Shown here in pieces: positions 1 through 6,422 of a stretch of DNA of 12,616 nucleotides. Source of the DNA: DATDYB01 sp036517115 (GTDB lineage: Bacteria; Patescibacteriota; Minisyncoccia; Phycocordibacterales; PALSA-1337); contig DATDYB010000015.1 of assembly GCA_036517115.1 (NCBI GenBank), forward strand, positions 1 through 12,616, given 5' to 3'. The stretch's first letter is position 1; every line of letters starts with the position of its first letter. A program made the translations under genes and the position numbers. The notes beneath the pieces are model-generated. The model was not told where the DNA came from. It did no database searches and worked only from the letters and a program-made list of their open reading frames with translations.

Positions 1-36
1 ACCGTTCCGATGATGGAAAAGATAAGAATGGCTATG
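1..36. repeat. Terminal direct repeat, first copy (circular overlap)
   Basis: The first 36 bases are identical to positions 12581-12616. A gene continues in frame through the join, so this is the assembly overlap of a circular molecule of 12,580 bp and not a biological long terminal repeat. Coordinates 1-36 and 12581-12616 are the same DNA. Confidence 0.95.
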
Positions 37-80
37 CTGGTTCTTGTGCTCATTACTTTGACTGGTTCATTCAATTTCAT
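1..80 (-). CDS. N-terminal part of the 151-aa membrane protein that crosses the circular join
   Basis: Read on the minus strand of the circle, an ATG at 80-78 opens a frame that runs through position 1 into 12580 and ends at 12205. An in-frame TGA lies four codons upstream of this ATG. A second in-frame ATG at 53-51 is an alternative start. This part encodes the short polar N-terminus and most of the membrane segment. There is no good Shine-Dalgarno site before either ATG. The full description is under the entry at 12205-12616. Confidence 0.85.
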   Translation of the reverse strand, partial: MKLNEPVKVMSTRTSIAILIFSIIGT

Positions 81-107
81 AAAAAATTCCGCTCACTTCT
101 GATAAGA

Positions 108-146
108 GTGGCGGTGTCCGTGTTCGACAAACACAAAGCCCGCCAC
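108..146. repeat. Two-part hairpin (7-bp outer and 5-bp inner stem)
   Basis: GTGGCGG at 108-114 is the exact inverse of CCGCCAC at 140-146. Nested inside, GTGTT at 120-124 is the inverse of AACAC at 130-134, with loop CGACA. The two stems are separated by five-base internal loops on both sides, giving a symmetric bulged hairpin. No T-tract follows on either strand, so it is not a simple intrinsic terminator. A role as a structured RNA, origin element or protein-binding dyad is possible. Confidence 0.75.
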
Positions 147-186
147 CAGGAGGTCTTGCGACCCTACAGGAGTTTCCCCCTGCAAC

Positions 187-225
187 ATTAGGCATGCCCT
201 GAATGACGGGTTCTCTATGCCTAAT
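187..225. repeat. 9-bp perfect inverted repeat
   Basis: ATTAGGCAT at 187-195 and ATGCCTAAT at 217-225 are perfect inverse copies separated by 21 bases. Inside lie CCC and GGG (197-199 and 208-210), which could extend the fold. No T-tract is next to it. It sits about 120 bases upstream of the metallo-beta-lactamase-fold gene and about 110 bases upstream of the divergent membrane protein gene. It could be an operator, a cruciform or part of a folded RNA. Confidence 0.75.
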
Positions 226-334
226 GATTTTCTGACCATGCCAACGCCGAAGCGATGGTTTAGGTCATGCAACTTATTCAGTTGTATCTACATGGTAATA
301 CTTGCCGGAGCATATGTACAACGGCCTTACGCGA

Positions 335-340
335 TATACT
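335..340 (+). promoter_or_regulatory. Possible -10 box giving a leaderless transcript
   Basis: TATACT at 335-340 lies six bases before the ATG at 347. This is the distance expected if transcription starts on the start codon itself. No Shine-Dalgarno sequence precedes the ATG, which agrees with a leaderless message. No convincing -35 hexamer was found at the usual spacing, so this is a weak call. Confidence 0.35.
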
Positions 341-346
341 TTTGCC

Positions 347-1213
347 ATGCGAAAAAGCACGAGAATTCTAGGAGTAGTAATTCTTGCGCTTCTTGTCATG
401 ACGTTTTGCATTTGGTCTGCGGTTTGGCAAGTTTCGACTGGTGGCAAACTAACAGTGACGTTCTTGAACATTGGTCAAGGCGATGCCGTGTTCATTCAGT
501 CTCCGAGTGGAGGCCAAGCGCTTATAGATGGTGGACCCGATTCTTCGGTCTTGCGCGAACTCTCAAAGGTGATGCCATGGTGGGATCGTTCTCTCGATGT
601 CGTTATCGGTACGCATCCCGATGCAGACCACATTGGCGGATTGATTGATGTCCTTCAACGCTACGATGTTTCATATATCTTGCAATCGAGCGTGCAAGGC
701 TCAACGCCGATATGGCACTCGTTTGAAGATGCAATTTCAACCGATGAGAAAAAAGGAACGAAAATCATCACTGCAAAACGTGGACAAATTATCGACCTTG
801 GCGATGGTGCATACCTCGAAGTGCTCTCACCAGACCGCGACGTGCCACATGTGGATACAAATGTCGGGTGTGTCGTCACGCGGCTCGTCTATGGCAACAC
901 TTCATTTATGCTCTCATGCGATGCGCCACAAGCGATAGAGAATTATCTTGTCTCACTGGATGGAGCAAATCTGCACTCGAATGTTTTGAAAGCAGGACAT
1001 CATGGTTCAAAAACTTCCTCTTCACTGCTATTTGTCGGTTTTGTGAATCCTGAATACGCTGTCTACTCACGCGGTTGCAACAACAAGTACGGCCATCCTA
1101 ATCAGGAAACAATCGCCACATTTGCGAAGTTTGGAATCCCGACACTCGACACTTGTAAAGACGGTGCGATTACGTTTGTCTCAGATGGAAAAATTGTTAG
1201 CCACGTCCAGTAA
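347..1213 (+). CDS. Membrane-anchored ComEC/Rec2-like metallo-beta-lactamase-fold hydrolase
   Basis: This 288-aa protein has one N-terminal hydrophobic segment (residues 7-27) and then a metallo-beta-lactamase fold, so the catalytic domain probably lies outside the membrane. Visible motifs are LNIGQGDA (40-47), the metal-binding THPDADHIGG (89-98), the SCDA aspartate (D192), AGHHGS (216-221) and YGHP (249-252). These are the marks of the soluble domain found at the C-terminus of ComEC DNA-uptake channels, where it is thought to act as a nuclease. The multi-pass channel domain is absent. I chose the ATG at 347 over a TTG at 302 because it puts a positively charged tail directly before the hydrophobic segment and lies just after a -10-like box. 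The gene converges on the restriction enzyme gene with two bases between the stops. The substrate is unknown: DNA degradation is an inference. Confidence 0.85.
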   Translation: MRKSTRILGVVILALLVMTFCIWSAVWQVSTGGKLTVTFLNIGQGDAVFIQSPSGGQALIDGGPDSSVLRELSKVMPWWDRSLDVVIGTHPDADHIGGLIDVLQRYDVSYILQSSVQGSTPIWHSFEDAISTDEKKGTKIITAKRGQIIDLGDGAYLEVLSPDRDVPHVDTNVGCVVTRLVYGNTSFMLSCDAPQAIENYLVSLDGANLHSNVLKAGHHGSKTSSSLLFVGFVNPEYAVYSRGCNNKYGHPNQETIATFAKFGIPTLDTCKDGAITFVSDGKIVSHVQ

Positions 1214-1215
1214 AA

Positions 1216-4200
1216 TCAAACCTTTGCACTTTCGATTGCAGCAATCTTTTCTTCAGATATACCATAAAGTCTATATACGAGAGCATCAATATTTTCGTTA
1301 AGAGATTGAATTTCGTTTCGTAGCAGTGATATGTCAGGCCTCTTACTCGTAAGAAAATCCATTAGCTCCATCCTTTTGTGGATACCGACTTTTATCTTAG
1401 AAAATCGAATGAGCTCATCGAAATCGATCGAATCCCAATTATCTAGTTTCTTTGGCACCTTTTCTAAGCCAAGTTCATGAGCAAGAAGTTCTTTAATTTT
1501 CCTAAGCTGTTCAAGAAGTTGCTGATTAAGCTGTAATAAGCGAGACGAAGTCGTGGATAAGGTGTCGATTGCGTCTTGGCTTAATTTTGGGATTGGAAGT
1601 AGGCCAACTGTTCTTGCTTGTATTTCCGAAAACACTTTTTTTGTAGACTTATATTTGTTTACATAATAATAGTTAATCAGGGCTGAATTCAGGATGGCTA
1701 GCAAGGCTTTCAAATCAGTTTTGCTATCTTCTTTTGGCGTAATGACCACTAATGTATTCAATGCAAAATAATCACTATCGTCATATGTGAAGATAAGATT
1801 GGATGAAACTCGCCTGAATAAGAGTTTGGGTTGAAGAAATATATCTTTCGTTTTACAAGAATGAATCCGTGACAAGTCGTATTCAAGATATTCGCCTGTC
1901 CACGTCAAAGAATATCTGTTGATATTTTTCCCATCAATCAGCTTGTAATATCCTTCTCTGAAGTCACGCTTTACACTCAAGCTCTTATCTCCTTTGAGCG
2001 CAATCGCCTGATTTATGTTCACTAGAGAACTAAGCGGCGGAAAAGCTAACGCATCAATGTTTTTACAAATATCATTGTTCCGAATGTCGATGATGTAGTC
2101 TTTGCCTGCTGCCATCTCTTCCAAATCAATTTGGCCTGTGTGGATAACGTCTTCCGAACTTTGCTGGAAAACATCGGCGTGTTTAAGTTGAGATTTTTTG
2201 GCCAACAAAGTTATATTTTCAACTATTGCATCGGCGAATGGCATGTGCGGATAGCTGATTATCTGCGATATAGATAGATCTTCCACCAACAGCTTCCGTG
2301 TGTCTGCATAATATTCTTGTGTAAGCAATGTGTTGGGAATTATGTAGCCAAGATAGCCAGTGTCTTTTACCAAATCTGCTGCAAGATGAATAAAAAAGAT
2401 AAATGTGTTCAATCGACCACCTGATGTTTTATACCTGTTAAGCAGATATTTCTTTTCAGCTTCTGTAGTCGTTTCTACTTTGCTCAACTGTACGTAAGGC
2501 GGATTGCCAATCACTACATCAAAACCACCTTTCTGCATAATTTTGGGGAACTCCTTTTGCCAATCGAACGCTCTTTCTCCTGCAATCGCGGGGTCGTCAA
2601 TCAAACTATTACCGCATTTGATATTTTCCTTTAGTGTCACCAACTTCTGACCTTTCTGAGCAGACTTTAACCACAAAGAGAGCTTCGTGAGTTCAACGCT
2701 TTCTGGATTCAAATCTACCCCGTAAAGATTGTCTTGGAGAAGAGATTTTACATACTCCTCGGTATCCAAAAAATTTGCAGCCCCATGAAGCTCCGAGGTA
2801 ATCTTCCCAACTCTTTTGTGTTCCGACAATAGAAAATCAAACGCCTTGACCAGAAAAGCACCTGAGCCGCATGCGGGGTCCAATACCTTTAGACTCCGGA
2901 GGAGTTGTTGATATTCAGTGTAGGCCTCAAGTGCCCTTTTATTATAGGTTTCGCTCTTTATTCGTTCACTGTCGAGCTTATATTTTTCAAAAATCTCAGT
3001 CTCTCGTTCGTTTAAATACTTGCCAAGAGAATTCTTTACGATGTAATCGACAATGTATTCAGGAGTGTAGTATATTCCTTCTTTTTTTCTTTTACCGTCT
3101 TTCTTGTCCAACTCTGCATCTTCACTTTTTGAATAACTTTTCAACTTCTCCAAATCGGAAATGGACTGCTCAAAAATATGCCCGAGAATATTTACGGATA
3201 GATCTTCAGCAAAGTCGAATCTGGAAAGTCCGACGAAGCGCTTACAAGTCTCGTCGCTAATTTTCAACTTGTTCAAATCCTCATCTAATTTGAAAAGTTC
3301 ACCATTGTAGCCGTAAGGAACGCCTAACCTCTCGCTTCCCTCATCAATCGCCAGAAAGAACCTTTTCATCGTTTCCCAGACCGGCTCGGCAAGAGCACCT
3401 TTCTGAGCATATTCAACAACCTCGGATAACTTGTTTTCAGGCAATAACCCTGAGTCCTCGAAGAAACAAATGAGAACCACGCGGTCTATAATCTTTTGTG
3501 CTTTTTCGACGATGTGCGTATAAAAATCACTTCGCTTTATGTCTTTATTGTTTTGAACGATGTCCCGAATCAGGTCTTGTCGTAGTTGTTTGTATTGGGC
3601 ATAAAACTTGCTCGTTATCTCTTCCTGCTCAATGCGAATCGCGGAAAGTAGTTTCTCTGTTTCTGTCTGACCTTTCTCGATTACAAAATGCTCTGCCGCC
3701 AGTAAAAAATAAAACTTACGGAATTGAAAGTAATCGTCTTTCGGGTCAACAAGTTCTGGCAAAGTGAATCTCTCGTAATCAAGTTGGTTGTCGCGAAAAA
3801 TACGTATTTCAAAGAAATTCGTGACTATGACAAAGCCACACTCCTTGAATAGTGGCTTGTATTTAAATCCCTGTTGAACGGGACTCAAGTTGCTCTGTCG
3901 GTGTTGAGATTTGTCTAGAGAAGTGTTGGCATCTTTAATTTCAACCACCGCAATAACGCGCTTGCTTTTATTGGTGAAATATCCGAGTGTCGCATCCGGT
4001 ATCTGCCCTCCCTTTGTTTCGGTATTGTCTTTTGGTTGAATGGTGTAGACATCTTTTGGGAATGCAGCGTATCCAAGCACCTTGAGAAAAATATCGGAGT
4101 TAAAAGCTTGCTCACATTGAGTCTCGGTTTTTTTCTGCAATTCCCCGCTTTCATAGGCATCGTGCCACGCTTTGATAATCTCCAATTTCTCTTTAGAGCC

Positions 4201-4260
4201 TTGAACTATGCTTTTTTCAACCTGCTCTTTGATGATTCTGTTTTTGAACAGTCCAGCCAT
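1216..4260 (-). CDS. Single-chain type IIG-like restriction-modification enzyme (nuclease, N6-adenine methyltransferase, specificity domain)
   Basis: A 1,014-aa protein. Counted from the ATG at 4260, the N-terminal region carries a PD-(D/E)xK-like nuclease core (PDATLGY with D89, then VVEIK with E107 and K109). A helical connector follows, then the methyltransferase entry motif YYTPEYI (397-403), the AdoMet-binding motif DPACGSG (461-467) and the catalytic NPPY (586-589) typical of N6-adenine methylation. The C-terminal third resembles target-recognition domains and ends in a coiled region and IDALVYRLYG, a usual tail of Eco57I-like enzymes. Such proteins both methylate and cut DNA without a partner. 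A TTG at 4281 would add seven residues, but a good extended -10 box overlaps it, so the ATG is preferred. Stop is TGA. Local GC is low (35% in one sampled 60-base line). It diverges from the UvrD-like gene. The exact subtype is uncertain; BREX PglX-like methylases share the central part but usually lack the nuclease. Confidence 0.9.
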   Translation of the reverse strand: MAGLFKNRIIKEQVEKSIVQGSKEKLEIIKAWHDAYESGELQKKTETQCEQAFNSDIFLKVLGYAAFPKDVYTIQPKDNTETKGGQIPDATLGYFTNKSKRVIAVVEIKDANTSLDKSQHRQSNLSPVQQGFKYKPLFKECGFVIVTNFFEIRIFRDNQLDYERFTLPELVDPKDDYFQFRKFYFLLAAEHFVIEKGQTETEKLLSAIRIEQEEITSKFYAQYKQLRQDLIRDIVQNNKDIKRSDFYTHIVEKAQKIIDRVVLICFFEDSGLLPENKLSEVVEYAQKGALAEPVWETMKRFFLAIDEGSERLGVPYGYNGELFKLDEDLNKLKISDETCKRFVGLSRFDFAEDLSVNILGHIFEQSISDLEKLKSYSKSEDAELDKKDGKRKKEGIYYTPEYIVDYIVKNSLGKYLNERETEIFEKYKLDSERIKSETYNKRALEAYTEYQQLLRSLKVLDPACGSGAFLVKAFDFLLSEHKRVGKITSELHGAANFLDTEEYVKSLLQDNLYGVDLNPESVELTKLSLWLKSAQKGQKLVTLKENIKCGNSLIDDPAIAGERAFDWQKEFPKIMQKGGFDVVIGNPPYVQLSKVETTTEAEKKYLLNRYKTSGGRLNTFIFFIHLAADLVKDTGYLGYIIPNTLLTQEYYADTRKLLVEDLSISQIISYPHMPFADAIVENITLLAKKSQLKHADVFQQSSEDVIHTGQIDLEEMAAGKDYIIDIRNNDICKNIDALAFPPLSSLVNINQAIALKGDKSLSVKRDFREGYYKLIDGKNINRYSLTWTGEYLEYDLSRIHSCKTKDIFLQPKLLFRRVSSNLIFTYDDSDYFALNTLVVITPKEDSKTDLKALLAILNSALINYYYVNKYKSTKKVFSEIQARTVGLLPIPKLSQDAIDTLSTTSSRLLQLNQQLLEQLRKIKELLAHELGLEKVPKKLDNWDSIDFDELIRFSKIKVGIHKRMELMDFLTSKRPDISLLRNEIQSLNENIDALVYRLYGISEEKIAAIESAKV

Positions 4261-4271
4261 AGGATAGGGCG

Positions 4272-4280
4272 ATTGTACCA
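4272..4280 (-). promoter_or_regulatory. Extended -10 promoter of the restriction-modification gene
   Basis: On the minus strand the sequence reads TGGTACAAT, an extended -10 (TGn followed by TACAAT, one mismatch from TATAAT). It ends 11 bases before the ATG at 4260, so the expected leader is only a few bases long and has no room for a Shine-Dalgarno site. No clear -35 is seen, as is common for extended -10 promoters. The 88-bp gap to the divergent helicase gene must serve both genes. Confidence 0.5.
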
Positions 4281-4313
4281 ATAAAATATGAGATTGCTCA
4301 CATAATTCGAAAA

Positions 4314-4340
4314 TGGACTTATTCCCCGTTTCTCTATAGA
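4314..4340 (+). promoter_or_regulatory. Weak candidate promoter of the UvrD-like gene
   Basis: TATAGA at 4335-4340 lies eight bases before the ATG at 4349, again suggesting a leaderless or near-leaderless message. TGGACT at 4314-4319 could be the -35, but the 15-base spacer is short. There is no Shine-Dalgarno motif before the start codon. The call rests on position more than on sequence match. Confidence 0.3.
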
Positions 4341-4348
4341 GTCTTGGT

Positions 4349-6064
4349 ATGAATGAAGAGGAACTGAAAGAGCACTACAAAAAGCATTTTGATGAAAGAG
4401 ATGAGCAAACCAGAGCCATAGTAAGTCTTATAGACAAGGGGAAAAGAAAGGTTGTCGTTGTGGCAGGACCCGGTACAGGCAAAACTACTCTTTTTTCGAA
4501 AGTCCTCGAAACAAAAAGTGGACAAACACTCACCCTCTCATTCGTCAACGCTCTTGTGAATGATTTGTCACTGGGATTGTTTGGGCTCTCTGAGGTAAGA
4601 ACGCTACACGGATTCTCTACAAGTTTTTTGAAGAAGAAAAAAATAGGAGCAACTATTTTCCCGAAACTCTCTAATGTAATTCGTGAAGATGCACAAGTCT
4701 TGACAGGAGAATCAGGAATCGACTTTGAGAAGATATTTCAAGAAGGAGAAAAAGATGAGGAGCATCTTAAGTTCTATAAAAAACGAAAGGACTATTACGG
4801 CAACTACTACGGTTATTCAGATGTTGTGTATGCACTGGTCAAGTATTTTGAGCTCGAAAAGCACAAAAAAGACATCCCCACCTACGACCAAATTGTGGTG
4901 GATGAGTTTCAGGATTTCAACCAGATAGAAGTGGCGCTTATTGATTTGCTTGCTGAAAAGAGTCCTATTTTAATTGCAGGAGACGATGACCAATCTTTGT
5001 ATATAGACCTTAAGGGCGCGAAACCTAAGCATATCCGAGACAGACACAGTGACAAGAAGTTGGGATACGAGTCACCTCCACTGACTTACTGCTCTCGGAG
5101 TACGGAGGTCATTGTTAGTGCAGTCAACGATTTCGTAAAGCGGGCAATAAAGGAGGGTCTTCTAAAGGGTAGGGTTAAGAAAAGCTACCAATACTTCCCA
5201 TGTAAAGAAATGGATTCGCATGGTAAAAAACACTCGCAAATAATTTTTCAACCGGCGTATGCAAAGTTCCTCTCTCCCTTCTTTAAAGAAGAGATATCAG
5301 CACTGGCGACAATAGAGAAAAAGAAGTTTGAGGTACTTATCATAGTACCGAACGCTCTTAAGAAAGTTCGCTTCCCTGTTATAGCAAGCGCCTTGAGGAA
5401 GGCGGGATTCAAGAATATTAACTACTCAGAAGCGACAGAAAAAGATCTGACATATCTGGACGGTTTCTCTCTTCTCATCGAAGAGCCCGAGAGTAATCTC
5501 GGGTGGAGAGTGTTGGCACAACTGATGACAGAGAAAAGTGACCTTGAGTCATTGTTAAAAGAAACTGATACCTCTCCTGAAAAGAAGGTTTGTGAGATGG
5601 TGAATAAGGATTGCCACGAAAAAGTCACTAGGATTTTGGGGACCCTCAAAAAAATATTAGCAGATGAGCCAGTCGAGCATGAGCTTATTCAGGAACTTTT
5701 GGAAGTGCTTGGTTATGACTTTGCGGGTGTAGCGGTTGAAAAAATCAAAGAGGTTTTCTACTCAAAAGAATTCACCTCTCCGGAAATGAGGGGTGTTAAG
5801 GATATCTCAATAACAATCACAACAATCCTCGGGTCAAAAGGTCTAGCTGCCGACTACGTTTTTCTAATGGATTTCTCGGATAAAACCTTTGGCAAAGGAA
5901 AACCGACTGACCAAAATGCCTATGACTTCATAGTTGCAATGACCAGGGCGAGGAAAAGAATTTATCTTGTCTCCCCTGATGACAAGGAAGCGACTTTTCT
6001 TCATTGGATAGAAAAGGAGAGGGTGGATAAAAGATCCCCCTTTATCCGTAAGTTAGATGAGTGA
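4349..6064 (+). CDS. UvrD/Rep-like superfamily 1 DNA helicase
   Basis: This 571-aa protein has the superfamily 1A motifs in order: Q-type start DEQTRAI (18-24), Walker A GPGTGKT (40-46), Walker B DEFQD (185-189), motif III GDDDQSLY (211-218), a motif IV-like TYCSRSTEVI (246-255), motif V around LGSKGLAADYVF and motif VI MTRARKRIYLV near the C-terminus. The family moves 3' to 5' along single-stranded DNA using ATP. At 571 residues it is shorter than UvrD or Rep (roughly 670-720), so accessory subdomains are probably reduced. No nuclease domain is visible. It is divergent from the restriction-modification gene and shares its low GC. UvrD-like helicases also occur in defence systems such as Gabija, but this is not recognisably GajB, and no GajA-like partner is present. 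It could instead serve replication of the element. Confidence 0.88.
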   Translation: MNEEELKEHYKKHFDERDEQTRAIVSLIDKGKRKVVVVAGPGTGKTTLFSKVLETKSGQTLTLSFVNALVNDLSLGLFGLSEVRTLHGFSTSFLKKKKIGATIFPKLSNVIREDAQVLTGESGIDFEKIFQEGEKDEEHLKFYKKRKDYYGNYYGYSDVVYALVKYFELEKHKKDIPTYDQIVVDEFQDFNQIEVALIDLLAEKSPILIAGDDDQSLYIDLKGAKPKHIRDRHSDKKLGYESPPLTYCSRSTEVIVSAVNDFVKRAIKEGLLKGRVKKSYQYFPCKEMDSHGKKHSQIIFQPAYAKFLSPFFKEEISALATIEKKKFEVLIIVPNALKKVRFPVIASALRKAGFKNINYSEATEKDLTYLDGFSLLIEEPESNLGWRVLAQLMTEKSDLESLLKETDTSPEKKVCEMVNKDCHEKVTRILGTLKKILADEPVEHELIQELLEVLGYDFAGVAVEKIKEVFYSKEFTSPEMRGVKDISITITTILGSKGLAADYVFLMDFSDKTFGKGKPTDQNAYDFIVAMTRARKRIYLVSPDDKEATFLHWIEKERVDKRSPFIRKLDE

Positions 6065-6071
6065 CTCTACG

Positions 6072-6086
6072 TTCACGCCTCGTGAA
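6072..6086. repeat. Small hairpin just after the helicase gene
   Basis: TTCACG at 6072-6077 and CGTGAA at 6081-6086 form a 6-bp stem with a three-base loop. It starts seven bases after the helicase stop codon. Only a short T-rich stretch follows, so it may help protect the 3' end of the message or act as a weak terminator. Confidence 0.45.
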
Positions 6087-6161
6087 TGTTTCTACTCTAG
6101 TTGGTGGTCTCTACCTTCTTAAACGTGACATAAAAAACTGACAAAAATCGCGAAAAGTATC

Positions 6162-6199
6162 CGCCATCCTATATGGCGCAATGTAGGCCTATTTTTTTT
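6162..6199 (+). terminator. Intrinsic terminator of the helicase gene, with two alternative stems
   Basis: Two mutually exclusive stems share bases here. One is CGCCAT/ATGGCG (6162-6167 and 6173-6178, loop CCTAT). The other is CCTATAT/ATGTAGG (6168-6174 and 6181-6187, one G-U pair in the plus-strand RNA). The second is followed by CCTA and eight Ts (6192-6199), the classic intrinsic terminator layout for plus-strand transcription. The T-tract overlaps the stop codon of the converging 74-aa gene. Whether the first stem competes with the second is an open question. Confidence 0.6.
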
Positions 6200-6422
6200 A
6201 TTTCAATTCATTACTTTCAAACGTCCTCACAAATTCTGTGAGATTCTGCTCTGACACGTAGTACCGCTTCCCAGAGTTCTTTCCTGTGGTGATTGGTTTG
6301 AGTATGTGTTGGTAGTCCTCCATGTATTTGAGGACGACCTTATAGCTCGTAATCCAGTAAATCCTCTTACTCTCCCATACCTCACGTGCACTAAGTAGCT
6401 TTTTCATAGATGGTATCTCCAT
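6198..6422 (-). CDS. Excisionase-like helix-turn-helix protein, likely recombination directionality factor
   Basis: A 74-aa protein. SAREVWE (11-17) and the following TSYKVVLKYM look like the two helices of a MerR/excisionase-type winged helix-turn-helix, and GKRYYVSEQNLTEFV near the end looks like the wing and last helix. Its ATG overlaps the recombinase stop by one base (TAATG), so the two are probably translationally coupled. A small DNA-binding protein made together with a large serine recombinase is a natural candidate for the factor that switches the enzyme from integration to excision. Directionality factors of serine recombinases vary widely in sequence, so the role rests on position and fold. 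It could instead be a repressor of the operon. Confidence 0.65.
   Translation of the reverse strand: MEIPSMKKLLSAREVWESKRIYWITSYKVVLKYMEDYQHILKPITTGKNSGKRYYVSEQNLTEFVRTFESNELK

Larger units (their letters stand above)
81..346. other. Structured intergenic region between divergent genes
   Basis: These 266 bases separate the minus-strand membrane protein (start at 80) from the plus-strand metallo-beta-lactamase-fold gene (start at 347). I see no convincing coding frame here. The region holds two strong dyads, listed separately, and several weaker hairpins, including GGTC/GACC around 154-165. It must contain the promoters for both flanking genes. It may also hold a replication origin or a structured RNA, but nothing in it matches a class I recognise. 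Confidence 0.6.

Noticed and set aside
1..36. Terminal 36-bp repeats as transposon or virus long terminal repeats
   Set aside because: They are direct and identical, and a gene reads through the join in frame, so circular overlap explains them.
302..346. Upstream TTG start for the metallo-beta-lactamase-fold gene
   Set aside because: It would add 15 residues before the natural charged tail of the membrane segment and places the start upstream of the -10-like box.
217..648. Plus-strand 143-codon reading frame
   Set aside because: It overlaps the metallo-beta-lactamase-fold gene in another frame and is rich in Arg, Cys and Trp, typical of a shadow frame.
4261..4281. TTG start for the restriction-modification gene
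   Set aside because: The codon overlaps the extended -10 box, so it would not be in the transcript; the ATG at 4260 is preferred.
4349..6064. Gabija helicase GajB
   Set aside because: UvrD-like motifs are present, but there is no OLD-family ATPase/Toprim GajA neighbour; the adjacent gene is a restriction-modification enzyme.
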